A stretch of 64,000 bases of DNA from Gammaproteobacteria bacterium (lineage in GTDB: Bacteria > Pseudomonadota > Gammaproteobacteria > Arenicellales > Poriferihabitantaceae), in contig JAUILZ010000001.1 of NCBI GenBank assembly GCA_030432755.1, positions 267,388-331,387 of the forward strand, given 5' to 3'. Made by a program: the position numbers and the translations under genes. This document shows, one piece after another, positions 28,603 to 37,754 of this stretch. Within the stretch, counting starts at the first letter, position 1; every line of letters starts with the position of its first letter. The notes under the pieces are model-generated. The model ran no database searches and had not been told where the DNA came from. It saw nothing but the letters and a program-made list of their open reading frames with translations.

Positions 28603-29397
28603 ATGGTCGATTCGAGTCATGGTGATTGGTTGGATCGCCTGTTCCGCCTCACCGGCAGAACGGCGCTGATCACGGGCGCCTCCTCCGGCATCGGTGAACA
28701 TGCGGCCCGATTGTTCGCCGGTACCGGCGCGAAGGTCGTTCTTGCGGCGCGGACCCGAACACGGGTCGAGGCCCTGGCATCTGAAATCGTCGACGCCGGC
28801 GGCGAGGCGCTGGCAGTGGAGATGGATGTCACGGACCGCGACAGCGTCGAATTCGGCGTGGAGACCGCGGTCAGGCGTTTCGGTGGGCTGGATATCCTGC
28901 TTAACAACGCGGGCATCGCGCGCACCGACCGCTACCTGGACATGAGCGAGGAGGATTGGCTCGCGGTGCTGGAAACCAACCTGAGCGGGGTCTGGCGCGT
29001 GGGTCAGCTCGTGGCCCGGCAAATGGTGAGCCAGGAGTCTGGCGGCAGCATCATCAACGTGGCGTCCATCCTCGGACTCGCCACCCAGCGTCGCCAGGCC
29101 AACTACGCCGCCGCCAAGGCGGGGGTGATACAGCTCACGCGCACCATGGCGCTGGAACTCGGTCGCCGCGGGGTAAGGGTCAATGCGATAGCCCCGGGCT
29201 ACGTCGTGACCGGCATCAATCGCGAGTTCTTTGACAGCGAACGCGGGCGGGAATACGTGCAAGGGCTGTTCCCCGGGCGGCCGGGAGAACTCGGCGAACT
29301 CGACGGCGTGTTGCTGCTGCTGGCGGGCGCCGCGGGCAGCTACATCCAGGGCGTGACCATACCAGTGGATGGCGGCGCATTGCTCGGCTCGTTATAG
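28603..29397 (+). CDS. SDR-family oxidoreductase
   Basis: A 264-aa classical short-chain dehydrogenase/reductase: cofactor motif TGASSGIGEHA (around residue 25), NNAGIARTD, catalytic Ser in NVASILG, YAAAKAG with the Tyr/Lys pair, and the PGYVVTGIN loop. The C-terminus IPVDGGALLG is the usual SDR end. Cofactor preference and substrate are not clear. The short N-terminal extension (about 15 residues) before RLTGRTALITG is unusual but the in-frame ATG is the best start. Confidence 0.92.
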   Translation: MVDSSHGDWLDRLFRLTGRTALITGASSGIGEHAARLFAGTGAKVVLAARTRTRVEALASEIVDAGGEALAVEMDVTDRDSVEFGVETAVRRFGGLDILLNNAGIARTDRYLDMSEEDWLAVLETNLSGVWRVGQLVARQMVSQESGGSIINVASILGLATQRRQANYAAAKAGVIQLTRTMALELGRRGVRVNAIAPGYVVTGINREFFDSERGREYVQGLFPGRPGELGELDGVLLLLAGAAGSYIQGVTIPVDGGALLGSL

Positions 29398-29462
29398 CCC
29401 GCGCGGGCCAAATTCGCTATCATCCGCCAGCCCCGCTTCACCCTTATTTCCCGCCTCTTTCC

Positions 29463-30362
29463 GTGTATTTCCTGCTGGTCATTGTCATTGCCGCCGCCCT
29501 GGGCGCCGGCTCCAACCTCGACAATGACATCCCGGATGGCGTCGGCGCGTGGTGGTGGATCGCGATGGTGGCCGCCTGGCTGGGTCTCGGGTTTTCCGCG
29601 GCGATGCGCGATTCGGAGTGGCGCACCCCGATTGTGCTCGGTTCCGGACTGGTGATGGGGCTCGCCATCTGGTTGACCGATGCGACCATGACAACCTTCA
29701 TTTCCGGGGTCGCATTGCTGTTCGCCCTGCTCCTCGCGCGCTGGTCCGGCGGCGGTACCTCCAGGGGGACCGCATACGTGGTCTGGGGTTTCGTAGCGCT
29801 GGCCCTGGTGCTGATGCCGGTAGCGATGAACAGCATTACCCTGAAACTTCCCAACCTGTCCGGTGGCACCTACCTGACGCTGTATTCCCAGCCCGATGAG
29901 AAGCCCCTGTGGGACGGGCGCTACTACAATCGTCTCGACAACCATAACGAGGTGTATGCGGGCCTTGGCATCCAGACCTGGCTCGGCTATCCCCATGATG
30001 CGCCACTGCTGCGTATCGATATCCTGCGTGAGGGTATCGTCCTGCGCATCATCTCCGTTACCTATGAAGCCCGTCTCGGATTCCTCGACCTGACGCTGAT
30101 GAAGCTCGAAGGCGAGGACCTGATGCAGCTCGAAAGCAGCGATCTGAGTCCGTCCATCCAGCGGCAGATGAGAAGGAACATGCTGCTCATCGACCAGATC
30201 CCGTTCGAAGAGCCAGGCTGGATACGGTTGCCACCACTGGATGAAACGAACATTCCCTGGCAGAGCCATGCCATGGCCATCGCGGTGAGATTGCTGTTCT
30301 GGCTGATTCTCGCCCTGGGTCTGTTTTACTGGTCTCCGGCGGCGATGGAGCGCAAGCGTTGA
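29463..30362 (+). CDS. Membrane protein of unknown function
   Basis: A 299-aa protein that I do not recognise. Four N-terminal hydrophobic helices (within residues 1-125), a soluble middle part of about 145 residues (LPNLSGGTYLTLYSQPDEKP onward, probably periplasmic) and one C-terminal helix (AVRLLFWLILALGLFYW). The start is GTG at 29463. Its stop overlaps the TTG start of the next membrane-protein gene, so the two are probably co-translated. Confidence 0.7.
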   Translation: MYFLLVIVIAAALGAGSNLDNDIPDGVGAWWWIAMVAAWLGLGFSAAMRDSEWRTPIVLGSGLVMGLAIWLTDATMTTFISGVALLFALLLARWSGGGTSRGTAYVVWGFVALALVLMPVAMNSITLKLPNLSGGTYLTLYSQPDEKPLWDGRYYNRLDNHNEVYAGLGIQTWLGYPHDAPLLRIDILREGIVLRIISVTYEARLGFLDLTLMKLEGEDLMQLESSDLSPSIQRQMRRNMLLIDQIPFEEPGWIRLPPLDETNIPWQSHAMAIAVRLLFWLILALGLFYWSPAAMERKR

Positions 30363-31567
30363 GCCGGCCTGCCCCCGATAGCGGCATCCTGCGCCACTGG
30401 TACTGGATGTGGCTCGTCAGCGCCCTGTTCGTGGCGGCCATCGCGTACTTCTTCTTCTTTCGATACCCCGTGTGGTATCGCAACGGGTTTCGCGCCGTCA
30501 GTCTCGCGCACGAGATGAACTACGCGGTGTGGTGGTCGGGGATCTGCCTGTTCATGGCCGGGCTGGTGTTTGCTACCGTCGGAAGCCTGGAACGGGTGCG
30601 CGGAGGCCGCGCATGGATCTGGTACGTGATGGCGCTGGCGATGCTGGCGCTCTGCATCGACGAGGTCGGATCGCTGCACGAAATGGTCAGCCGCGTCAGT
30701 GGCTGGTGGGGCCTCGCGCCCTTCGCGCTGGTGTTTGCCGTTGTATTCGGGATCGCCTTCGTGCACGTGGCGAGAAACCCGGGGACGCGGGTGGTGGCGT
30801 TCCTGATATTTCTCAGTTTCGCCATTTTCGTCGGCGTCGCCGGGCTTGAACACCTGGAGCATCTCGAGACGTTCCGTCACCATTTCTGGCGACGGCTACG
30901 CCAGGTTGGCGAGGAAGGCATCGAACTCGTCGCCATGGGCCTGCTGATCACCGCCGGCCTGATGGCAATGCGCCGGATGGGGGATCCGGACCGCCGGTTC
31001 ATGAATGCCACCCGGGTGGTGCGGGAGATGGTGACCTGGCCCATCGCGATGTTCGGGCTGTTCGTCGCCCAGGTTGCGGTCATCTCGGTGGTTATTCTGC
31101 CGAACCACAGCTACTTCCCCGAGGGAGTGATCGCCGCGGTCTACCCGATGTTGATGTTCTTCTGCCTCGGTATCCTGCTCAGGCAGCTTGCCGCGCAAGG
31201 TCACAGGGGCATCTACAACTGGATGGCCTTCCTGTTCTTCCTGACCTCGATCCTGCAGCTATACAATCTCGCCGAATTCGTGGAAAAACTGTTCTCGGTC
31301 AATGTCCCCTGGCTGGACCAGCCACCGGCATCCTGGCTGACCACCCTGGTGCCCTACCTGGTGCTGGCGGGGTGGAGCATGAAGCAGGGCGTGGTAACGC
31401 GTCGACAGGTTGGCATGCACCTGCTGCTGATCTTTCTCTGCCTGTTACTGCTCGAGCCCGCGATTGAGAACCTGACGCTCCTTGAGCATCTCTACGCCCT
31501 TTTTGCCAGCGTGGTGGCCTGGTCATGTTACCTGGTGATCCGGCCCCTGTTTACGGAACATAACTGA
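30359..31567 (+). CDS. Polytopic membrane protein of unknown function
   Basis: A 402-aa protein with about ten hydrophobic helices and few long loops. Notable are the charged stretch CIDEVGSLHEMVSR in the third helix region and the repeated acidic/His stretch LEHLEHLETFRHHFWRR. I do not recognise the family. The start is TTG 30359 overlapping the previous stop. Its own stop overlaps the start of the homocysteine methyltransferase-like gene by 1 bp, so three genes form one transcript. Confidence 0.7.
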   Translation: MSRPAPDSGILRHWYWMWLVSALFVAAIAYFFFFRYPVWYRNGFRAVSLAHEMNYAVWWSGICLFMAGLVFATVGSLERVRGGRAWIWYVMALAMLALCIDEVGSLHEMVSRVSGWWGLAPFALVFAVVFGIAFVHVARNPGTRVVAFLIFLSFAIFVGVAGLEHLEHLETFRHHFWRRLRQVGEEGIELVAMGLLITAGLMAMRRMGDPDRRFMNATRVVREMVTWPIAMFGLFVAQVAVISVVILPNHSYFPEGVIAAVYPMLMFFCLGILLRQLAAQGHRGIYNWMAFLFFLTSILQLYNLAEFVEKLFSVNVPWLDQPPASWLTTLVPYLVLAGWSMKQGVVTRRQVGMHLLLIFLCLLLLEPAIENLTLLEHLYALFASVVAWSCYLVIRPLFTEHN

Positions 31568-32472
31568 TGGCCGTCTCCGGAGATCGTCGTATCCTGCTCG
31601 ATGGTGGCATGGGGCGGGAGCTGAAGCGCATGGGCGCACCGTTCCGCCAGCCGGAATGGTCCGCGCTGGCGCTGATGGAGGCTCCCGACACAGTTACCCG
31701 GGCGCATCAGGGATACGTGGATGCGGGCGCCGACGTGATCACCACCAACAACTACGCCGTGGTGCCGTTTCACCTGGGCGAGGCGCGCTACGCCAGCGAT
31801 GGCCGTCGCCTCACCGCGTTGTCCGGTGAACTGGCGCGCCGGGTGGCGGACGCCGCCGGCCGAGACGTGCGCGTCGCGGGCGCGCTTCCTCCCCTGTTCG
31901 GATCCTATCGCCCGGACCTGTTTCAGCCAGCGCGCGCGGCGGAACTGCTGCCCGGTATCGTCGCCGCGCTGGATCCCTGGATCGATCTCTGGCTCGCGGA
32001 GACCATGGGCAGCCTGGCGGAATACCACGCCATTTCCGCAGCCCTGGCGGGCAGCGACAAACCGTTCTGGGCATCGTTCACGGTGAGCGACGAGGCGGAG
32101 GATGCCGGTCGCTGCCTGCGATCCGGCGAGCCCGTGGAAGCGGTGTATGACGAAGTCTCCGCGGGTCCTGCAGAAGCCATGCTGCTCAATTGCAGCCAGC
32201 CGGAATTTATCAGTGAAGCGCTTCGACGGGTTTCGACAAGGGCAGGAGATGCCGGTGGATTACGCCTCGGCGCCTACGCCAATGCCTTCGAACCCAGACC
32301 GAAGGATGCGCTGGCGAATACCGATCAGGCAATCCTGCGCACAGAACTGGATCCCCCTCGCTACCTCGAATTCGTCCGTCGATGGGTGGACACCGGCGCC
32401 ACGATTGTCGGTGGCTGTTGTGGTATCGGACCGGACCATATCCGTATGATGCATGAATGGATGCACACATGA
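31567..32472 (+). CDS. Homocysteine S-methyltransferase-family protein
   Basis: A 301-aa single-domain Pfam S-methyl_trans protein (MmuM/BHMT-like barrel). The zinc ligands are visible: LLNCSQPE (first Cys) and GGCCGIGPDH (Cys pair near the C-terminus). LLDGGMGRELKR at the start and DVITTNNYAV are typical. It would transfer a methyl group, probably from S-methylmethionine or a related donor, to homocysteine to make methionine. It has no B12 domain, so it is a B12-independent type. Confidence 0.9.
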   Translation: MAVSGDRRILLDGGMGRELKRMGAPFRQPEWSALALMEAPDTVTRAHQGYVDAGADVITTNNYAVVPFHLGEARYASDGRRLTALSGELARRVADAAGRDVRVAGALPPLFGSYRPDLFQPARAAELLPGIVAALDPWIDLWLAETMGSLAEYHAISAALAGSDKPFWASFTVSDEAEDAGRCLRSGEPVEAVYDEVSAGPAEAMLLNCSQPEFISEALRRVSTRAGDAGGLRLGAYANAFEPRPKDALANTDQAILRTELDPPRYLEFVRRWVDTGATIVGGCCGIGPDHIRMMHEWMHT

Positions 32473-32553
32473 TATCCCACTGCCGGGAACGCTATCCTTT
32501 TAAGGATCAATGCGTGCGCCGTTACTGGCGCCAGTGATACGCAGGATAATTTG

Positions 32554-32994
32554 ATGGAGAAACTGGAAGGAAGTTGCCTGTGTGGCGCGGTACGGTTTTC
32601 CCTGTCGGGCACGACCTCGGGAATCTACCAGTGCCGATGCTCGCTCTGCCGCAAGGTCAGCGGTTCAGCATCCAACTCGGCGCTATGGGCTTTCGGTGAA
32701 TTTACCTGGCTTGCTGGAGAGGACAACATCAGCCGCTGGGCAACCCCTTCCGGATTCCGCTCCGACTTCTGCCGCACCTGCGGCAGCCCGTTGCCCAATC
32801 CACTGCGAGATGGCAGTGGTCACTGGGTGCCTGCCGGTCTGCTTGATGAAAATGTCGACATCCACGTGGTAGCCCAGGTCTGCGTGGCATCCCGTGCGAA
32901 CTGGGACGACATGACCGCGACCGGCAAGAGGCTGGATGATATGCCCGACCGGGATACATTTCGCGAATTGATTACCAACGCTCACGACCGCTGA
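32554..32994 (+). CDS. GFA/CENP-V family zinc protein
   Basis: A 146-aa glutathione-dependent formaldehyde-activating (GFA) domain protein. The zinc-binding cysteines are all visible: SCLCGAVRF, CRCSLCRK and FCRTCGSPLP. GFA proteins have been tied to glutathione or formaldehyde chemistry, though most are uncharacterised. ATG 32554 is preferred; a TTG sits directly before it. It stands alone between the methyltransferase and the acetyltransferase gene. Confidence 0.9.
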   Translation: MEKLEGSCLCGAVRFSLSGTTSGIYQCRCSLCRKVSGSASNSALWAFGEFTWLAGEDNISRWATPSGFRSDFCRTCGSPLPNPLRDGSGHWVPAGLLDENVDIHVVAQVCVASRANWDDMTATGKRLDDMPDRDTFRELITNAHDR

Positions 32995-33000
32995 ACCCAG

Positions 33001-33453
33001 GTGGAACTCGTTCGCGCTACGCAGAATGATTTGCAGGATCTACTCAACCTGGTGCGGGCCTACCACGCGTTCGAAAACATCGAGCGCAGCGACGAGGAGC
33101 GCACGCAGGCATTGCTGCCTTTACTGTCGGACAATGCCCGGGAAGGCGGTGTGTGGCTTGTTCATGAGTCAGGACAAGCGATCGGATACATCGCCCTGTG
33201 TTTCGGATACAGTATAGAACTCGGCGGCCGCGACGCATTCATCGATGAACTGTTCGTGGCGGAAAGCCATCGCGGTCACGGCATCGGAAGCGCCGTGCTG
33301 GATGCCATCAAAGAGATTGCCAGGGAAAGCGGCATTCGTGCCTTGCATCTGGAAGTCGCGCGGAACAATGCCAGGGCAAGGTCGATCTACGCGACGAAGG
33401 GATTCGAGTCGCGCGACAAGTACCATCTCATGACGCGTATGCTGCGGGGCTGA
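33001..33453 (+). CDS. GNAT-family N-acetyltransferase
   Basis: A 150-aa GNAT: DELFVAESHRGHGIGSAVLDAI carries the acetyl-CoA-binding R/Q-x-x-G-x-G/A motif (here RGHGIG), followed by LHLEVARNNARARSIYATKGF, the usual motif B. It acetylates an amine; the substrate is unknown. It starts with GTG 6 bases after the previous stop. Confidence 0.9.
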   Translation: MELVRATQNDLQDLLNLVRAYHAFENIERSDEERTQALLPLLSDNAREGGVWLVHESGQAIGYIALCFGYSIELGGRDAFIDELFVAESHRGHGIGSAVLDAIKEIARESGIRALHLEVARNNARARSIYATKGFESRDKYHLMTRMLRG

Positions 33454-33517
33454 ACGGGTCGGGTGCCTGGCCGCTGTGCTATGATGACCGGTGAACCCGG
33501 AGATAGGGAGGCGCGAT

Positions 33518-34717
33518 ATGTACACGCGACTGGTCAAGGTGGTGTTTGTGGCGGCGATGGTGATGTTTCTGGATTCCGGCGCCGCACAGGGAAAGACGCT
33601 CTACGTCGAGAAATGGGGCGACGACGCCAGTGACTGCTCACGCAGGGAGCCCTGCTTCACGATCGGGGAGGCGATCGACAAGGCGCGCAGGAACGACCGC
33701 ATCGTGGTCGGCCCCGGCCAGTACCCGGAAAACCTGCAAATCCTCTCCAATGACGATGGCGACCCGCTGGACGGGCTGAAGCTCGAGTCCAGCGCGGGGC
33801 GGTTCGCCACCTCCATAGAGCCCCAAGCCGCGGCCACCGCGGTAGTCAACATTGGACAACCGAGGGTCGGTATCGGTCGCAAGGGCAGGGGGTTCTCCAT
33901 TGAAAAGACAATGGGCCAATACGGCATCTGGATTCCGTCAGTATCCAGCGCGGGAATCCGGATCGAAGGCAATCGCCTGAGCGGGCACCCTACCGGCATG
34001 CTGGTCAAGGGAGACCGGCTGCAGGTGCGGGACAATGTCGTTGAATCCACCACCGACTACAGCATCCGCTGCAACAATTGCACCCGGGCCCTGATCCAGG
34101 GAAACCATGTGTCCAGCGAAAACGATTTCGGCGGTATTTCTCTCGAGTTTTCCCAGTCGGTAACCGTGCAGTACAACCGCGTGCTCTATGGCGGTGGAAT
34201 TTGGATTGATGATGCCAGTAGCGGGATCAAGGTGAAGGACAACGTGTCCGCCTACAACCCGGGTGGTCCGGGAATCCGGACACAGGTTGCTGACGGATTT
34301 ATCGCCCAGGGAAACATCGCCACTTTCAATGAAGGTTCCGGGGTGCACGCCAACCAGTCGGGCCCTGCTGGCAAGCCGATACAGATAAAAAACAACCTGG
34401 TCAGCGTGAACCGCGACAACGGAATGGCGCTCTATGATCTAGTCGATGCCCTGGTGAACGGCAATACTGCCGCGGACAACAACAACTATGGTTTCAACCT
34501 GGGACTGGAACTACAGACAGCCAGGATCCTGAACAACAGTACTTGGTTCAACGACGACGGTGGAACGCACTGTGGAATCTACAGCTTTGCCGGAGTCGCC
34601 ATTGGCTACGTCCGCCACTATCGGGGTGGCGGTGACATCAATTGTGGTGATGCGCTTGGCGGTTCCGAGCGTTCGACGCCTGGTCCGTTGCGAGTCAATC
34701 GGGCGCGACAACTCTAG
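33518..34717 (+). CDS. Exported right-handed parallel beta-helix protein
   Basis: A 399-aa secreted protein: a signal peptide (MYTRLVKVVFVAAMVMFL, cleavage near AAQG), then a DUF1565-like start (ECF-type CFTIGEAIDKARRNDRIVVGPG) and a series of PbH1-type coils rich in Asn (IRIEGNRL, LQVRDNVVE, ALIQGNHVS, IQIKNNLVSVN, ALVNGNTAADN). Such proteins bind or cleave polysaccharides; no catalytic set is obvious. ATG 33518 has a good ribosome-binding site (GGGAGG); the longer frame starting at 33491 lacks one. Confidence 0.85.
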   Translation: MYTRLVKVVFVAAMVMFLDSGAAQGKTLYVEKWGDDASDCSRREPCFTIGEAIDKARRNDRIVVGPGQYPENLQILSNDDGDPLDGLKLESSAGRFATSIEPQAAATAVVNIGQPRVGIGRKGRGFSIEKTMGQYGIWIPSVSSAGIRIEGNRLSGHPTGMLVKGDRLQVRDNVVESTTDYSIRCNNCTRALIQGNHVSSENDFGGISLEFSQSVTVQYNRVLYGGGIWIDDASSGIKVKDNVSAYNPGGPGIRTQVADGFIAQGNIATFNEGSGVHANQSGPAGKPIQIKNNLVSVNRDNGMALYDLVDALVNGNTAADNNNYGFNLGLELQTARILNNSTWFNDDGGTHCGIYSFAGVAIGYVRHYRGGGDINCGDALGGSERSTPGPLRVNRARQL

Positions 34718-34851
34718 AAGGTTGCCTATCGGCTTCGACGCAAATCGCTGCCAATTGGCCCGCTGACCGGGCAAATTGCCAATATTGATTCCGGGTTCCG
34801 TGCATGGCAACATCCGCGGGCAAAGATTGGCGCAGACATGAACCCTCCAAC

Positions 34852-35442
34852 ATGACCGACAATCCTCAATCGAATCTGGCGGGTGGTCCGGCCGGACCGG
34901 GTACCGAATCCGTGGACCGCCAACGGCGGAAACTGGCTGCGTTTCTGTTCGCCGCGCCGGCGATCCTGACCCATGGCCGGGAAGCACTGGCTTCGGTGCC
35001 GCCGCTACAACTGCGGCACCTGCACACGGAAGAGCGCCTCGTGATTTTTCGTCCCCCGGGTGGATCGTTCGATCGCGACCAGCTCTCCCACATCCAGTGG
35101 TTTCTGCGGGATTTCCGCACGGGTGACACCCATGACATCAATCCGCGCTTGCTGGAAGCCATGTGGCGGATCCAGCAACGGACCGACAGCGAGGGGACTT
35201 TCGAGATTATTTCGGCCTACCGCTCGCCGGCTACCAACGACATGCTCCGCAATCGCTCCGCGAACAGTGGCGTTGCCAGGAAAAGTCATCACATGAGCGG
35301 TAATGCCCTGGACATCAGGCACTCCGAAGTCGGTGTTGGCGGGCTGCGAAAAACGGCCCTGTCACTGCGCATGGGCGGCGTCGGCTACTACCCGAAATCC
35401 GGCTTCATCCACATCGACACCGGCAAGGTGCGCTCCTGGTGA
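34852..35442 (+). CDS. DUF882/YcbK-type M15-like peptidase
   Basis: A 196-aa exported protein of the YcbK/MepK family, which cut peptide bonds in peptidoglycan. N-terminal twin-arginine-like region (RQRRKLAAFLFAAPAIL), then FEIISAYRSPATN, the zinc-site SHHMSGNALDIR and FIHIDTGKVRSW with the last His. I prefer ATG 34852 because the alternative ATG 34804 would place the RR motif very far inside. It precedes an L,D-transpeptidase gene, and in other proteobacteria these two families are often neighbours. Confidence 0.87.
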   Translation: MTDNPQSNLAGGPAGPGTESVDRQRRKLAAFLFAAPAILTHGREALASVPPLQLRHLHTEERLVIFRPPGGSFDRDQLSHIQWFLRDFRTGDTHDINPRLLEAMWRIQQRTDSEGTFEIISAYRSPATNDMLRNRSANSGVARKSHHMSGNALDIRHSEVGVGGLRKTALSLRMGGVGYYPKSGFIHIDTGKVRSW

Positions 35443-35464
35443 TATTCCGGCGCAGCTGCGCCCG

Positions 35465-36973
35465 ATGAGAACCCTGTTCGCGGCACTGGCGCTTTTCTGC
35501 CTGTGCCATCCAACTCCAGTCAGCGCCGCTGATCCGCCGGAGCTGCTCGTCCCCCACGCGGTGGAGCAGTTCTACCAGCAGCGTGGCGATCTTCCCGGCT
35601 GGAGAGACGAACGGCTCTATGAAGACCTCATCACCGCCATCAGGGCGCTCGCGGAGCATGGCCTCGACCCGGAACGCTACCACCTGCAGGCGCTCGAGAC
35701 CCTGAGGGGATCTCCCCCCGAACGCGAGCGCCTCGCCACCGACGCCTGGCTTGCCGCCGCCGCCAACCTGGAACGGGGTATCCTGGACCCCGCATCCTAC
35801 GCCCCCGGCGTGGCAACGTCCGAGCGTGCCGCCGACCTTGGCGGCGCGCTTACCCGGGCGCTTGCAACGGGAACGGTGCGAAGCGCGCTGGTGGCCCGCG
35901 CGCCTTCCCATCGGGAGTACGTTGCGTTGAGGAACGAACTCCGCCGGCTGCTCCCACTTGTAGAGGAGCCCGTGGTCAACGTGGCCGCCCATTTCCTCAT
36001 GAAACCGGGCCTTACCAGCCCGCACGTTGCCACGCTTCAGCAACGACTCGTGCAACTCGAGCTGATGGAAGAACCCGAAAGCCCCGGATTCTTCGACGGC
36101 GCGACCGCCGCCGCGGTGAAGGCCTTCCAGCGCCGGGCAGGGTTGAAGGTGGATGCATACGTTGGCTCGGAGACGCGGCGCGAACTCAACCGGCTCCTGT
36201 CCGACAAGCGTGCGCGACTGCAGGTCAACCTCGAGCGCTGGAGGTGGTTACCACGGGATCTCGGCCGGCGCCACGTGCGGGTCAACGTCGCCAGCTACAC
36301 GGCGTCGGCATTCGAAAACGGTGAACGCCAACTCACACACCCTGTCGTCGTCGGCCAGCGCTACCGCGAGACCCCCGTATTTTCCGACGAGATCACCCAC
36401 GTCATTCTCAACCCGTGGTGGGACACGCCCAGGTCGATCGCGAGGAAGGACAAGCTGCCGATGTTCAGAAACGACCCCGGCGCGGTACAGCGGCTGGGTT
36501 TCCAGGTGCTGGATTCGAACGGCGACCGCGTGGATCCCTCCACCATCGACTGGAATCTGGTCAGCGAAAGCGGATTCCCCTATCGATTGCGACAGGAGCC
36601 GGGACCCTTCAATGCCCTGGGCCGGCTGAAGATCATGTTCCCCAACGAACACAGCGTGTACCTCCACGATACCCCGGACCAGCACCTTTTCGAGCAGCAC
36701 AACCGGACTTTCTCATCGGGTTGCGTGCGGGTCCAGGACGTGGTGAAACTGGCATCCTGGGTGCTGGCGGAATCCGGACCGTGGTCCGTGGAAGGTCTCG
36801 AAGCGGAGATCGGAAGTGGCAGTACGCGGCAGATCGACCTGCCCAAACCGGTGCCGATTCACGTGCTCTACTTCACCGCGATCGTCAACGACTCGGGGAC
36901 CGTTCGCTACCTGGAGGACATCTACGGGCGGGACATCCGGATCTGGCAGGCGCTGATGCGAAAGGCGTCGTAG
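35465..36973 (+). CDS. L,D-transpeptidase (YcbB/LdtD type)
   Basis: A 502-aa exported enzyme that makes 3-3 crosslinks in peptidoglycan. Signal peptide (residues 1-21, ending VSAADPP), a scaffold region, a peptidoglycan-binding helix bundle (LVQLELMEEPES...AVKAFQRRAGLKVD) and the YkuD catalytic domain with HNRTFSSGCVRVQD, where Cys is the nucleophile. The inserted lid between the strands of the YkuD domain, typical of LdtD, is visible (MFRNDPGAVQRLGF). ATG 35465 gives the signal peptide. Coupled to the DUF882 gene upstream (22-bp gap). Confidence 0.93.
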   Translation: MRTLFAALALFCLCHPTPVSAADPPELLVPHAVEQFYQQRGDLPGWRDERLYEDLITAIRALAEHGLDPERYHLQALETLRGSPPERERLATDAWLAAAANLERGILDPASYAPGVATSERAADLGGALTRALATGTVRSALVARAPSHREYVALRNELRRLLPLVEEPVVNVAAHFLMKPGLTSPHVATLQQRLVQLELMEEPESPGFFDGATAAAVKAFQRRAGLKVDAYVGSETRRELNRLLSDKRARLQVNLERWRWLPRDLGRRHVRVNVASYTASAFENGERQLTHPVVVGQRYRETPVFSDEITHVILNPWWDTPRSIARKDKLPMFRNDPGAVQRLGFQVLDSNGDRVDPSTIDWNLVSESGFPYRLRQEPGPFNALGRLKIMFPNEHSVYLHDTPDQHLFEQHNRTFSSGCVRVQDVVKLASWVLAESGPWSVEGLEAEIGSGSTRQIDLPKPVPIHVLYFTAIVNDSGTVRYLEDIYGRDIRIWQALMRKAS

Positions 36974-37005
36974 TGCGCGTGGCTCTTGCCAGTGGTTGCT
37001 TGCTC

Positions 37006-37095
37006 TCAACCCGGTTGAATTTGAAGGATTAATTTCTGGTTTAAATGAATCGGATCCAAAACCAGCCCCACGTTGTGCGGCAGGAAAGACAATGC
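37006..37095. repeat. Diverged repeat, copy 1
   Basis: About 90 bp that resembles 37645-37735 at roughly 70 % by eye. Shared blocks are TTGAATTTGAAGGA, TAATTT, CTGGT, GATC, TTGTGC and CAGGAAAG. This copy follows the L,D-transpeptidase stop and precedes the VOC gene. Function unknown. Confidence 0.6.
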
Positions 37096-37210
37096 GCCGG
37101 CAAGGCAATGGCATCGACAGTGCCGTCCTGCATCCGCGACGACTGACCAACCGGGCGGGAAACGGCCGCGTGCTAAGATGGATGTCGGTTCAATGATCGA
37201 GGAAGGAGCC

Positions 37211-37588
37211 ATGACCAACCCCGTCGTATGGTTTGAGATCTATGTCCAGGACCTGGAACGCGCCACCGCCTTCTACGAAGCTGTCCTGGAAATGAAACTG
37301 GAACCGATGGATTCTCCCGTCGAAGGCCTGCGCATGATGGGCTTCCCCGCCAACATGGAAGCCAGCGGCGCCGCCGGCGCCCTGGTGCAGATGGAAGACT
37401 TTCCCGAAGGGCAAGGCAATCGTGTCCTGGTATACCTCGGTTGTGAAGACTGTGGCGCAGCAGCGTCACGTGTGAAGACTGCGGGTGGCGATGTGGAAAA
37501 AGAAAAGCTTTCCATCGGCCCCTACGGCTTCATCGCCCTGATTCGGGATACCGAAGGCAACATGGTGGGGTTGCATTCGATGACCTAG
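37211..37588 (+). CDS. VOC (glyoxalase/bleomycin-resistance) family protein
   Basis: A 125-aa single VOC module: start PVVWFEIYVQDLERATAFYE, then EGLRMMGFP and VYLGCEDCGAAASRV, ending FIALIRDTEGNMVGLHS with the usual metal-binding Glu. VOC proteins bind metals and act on small electrophiles or bind drugs; the substrate is unknown. ATG 37211 has a strong ribosome-binding site (GGAAGGAG); the longer frame reaching 37073 has none. It is the last core-like gene before the island. Confidence 0.9.
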   Translation: MTNPVVWFEIYVQDLERATAFYEAVLEMKLEPMDSPVEGLRMMGFPANMEASGAAGALVQMEDFPEGQGNRVLVYLGCEDCGAAASRVKTAGGDVEKEKLSIGPYGFIALIRDTEGNMVGLHSMT

Positions 37589-37604
37589 AAGGACGGGTGT
37601 CGGG

Positions 37605-37621
37605 TGGCGGAGAGTGAGGGA
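37605..37621. other. Left att-like sequence (tRNA-Ser 3'-end fragment)
   Basis: TGGCGGAGAGTGAGGGA, read on the other strand, is the 3' end of a serine-type tRNA: T-stem side CCCTC, acceptor side ACTCTCC, discriminator G and CCA. The first 14 bases recur at 57605. It sits 17 bases after the VOC gene and 150 bases before integrase A, at the point where GC content drops. Such fragments are left when tyrosine recombinases insert elements into tRNA 3' ends. Confidence 0.6.
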
Positions 37622-37644
37622 CTCTTTCCCGGTGGACTTCTACT

Positions 37645-37735
37645 CTATACCTTATTGAATTTGAAGGACTAATTTGCTGGTGTCAATTAAAGGGATCGAG
37701 ATTGTACCTCACCTTGTGCTACAGGAAAGCCAATG
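37645..37735. repeat. Diverged repeat, copy 2
   Basis: Partner of the repeat at 37006-37095. It lies between the left att-like site and the 3' end of integrase A. The two copies therefore straddle the VOC gene and the island edge. Confidence 0.6.
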
Positions 37736-37754
37736 AGCAGGGCGATCTCTGGTC

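Noticed and set aside
28156..29262. Upstream extension of the cytochrome gene to a 703-codon frame
   Set aside because: The extension runs antisense through the SDR gene; the cytochrome has its own start with a hydrophobic leader at 28155.
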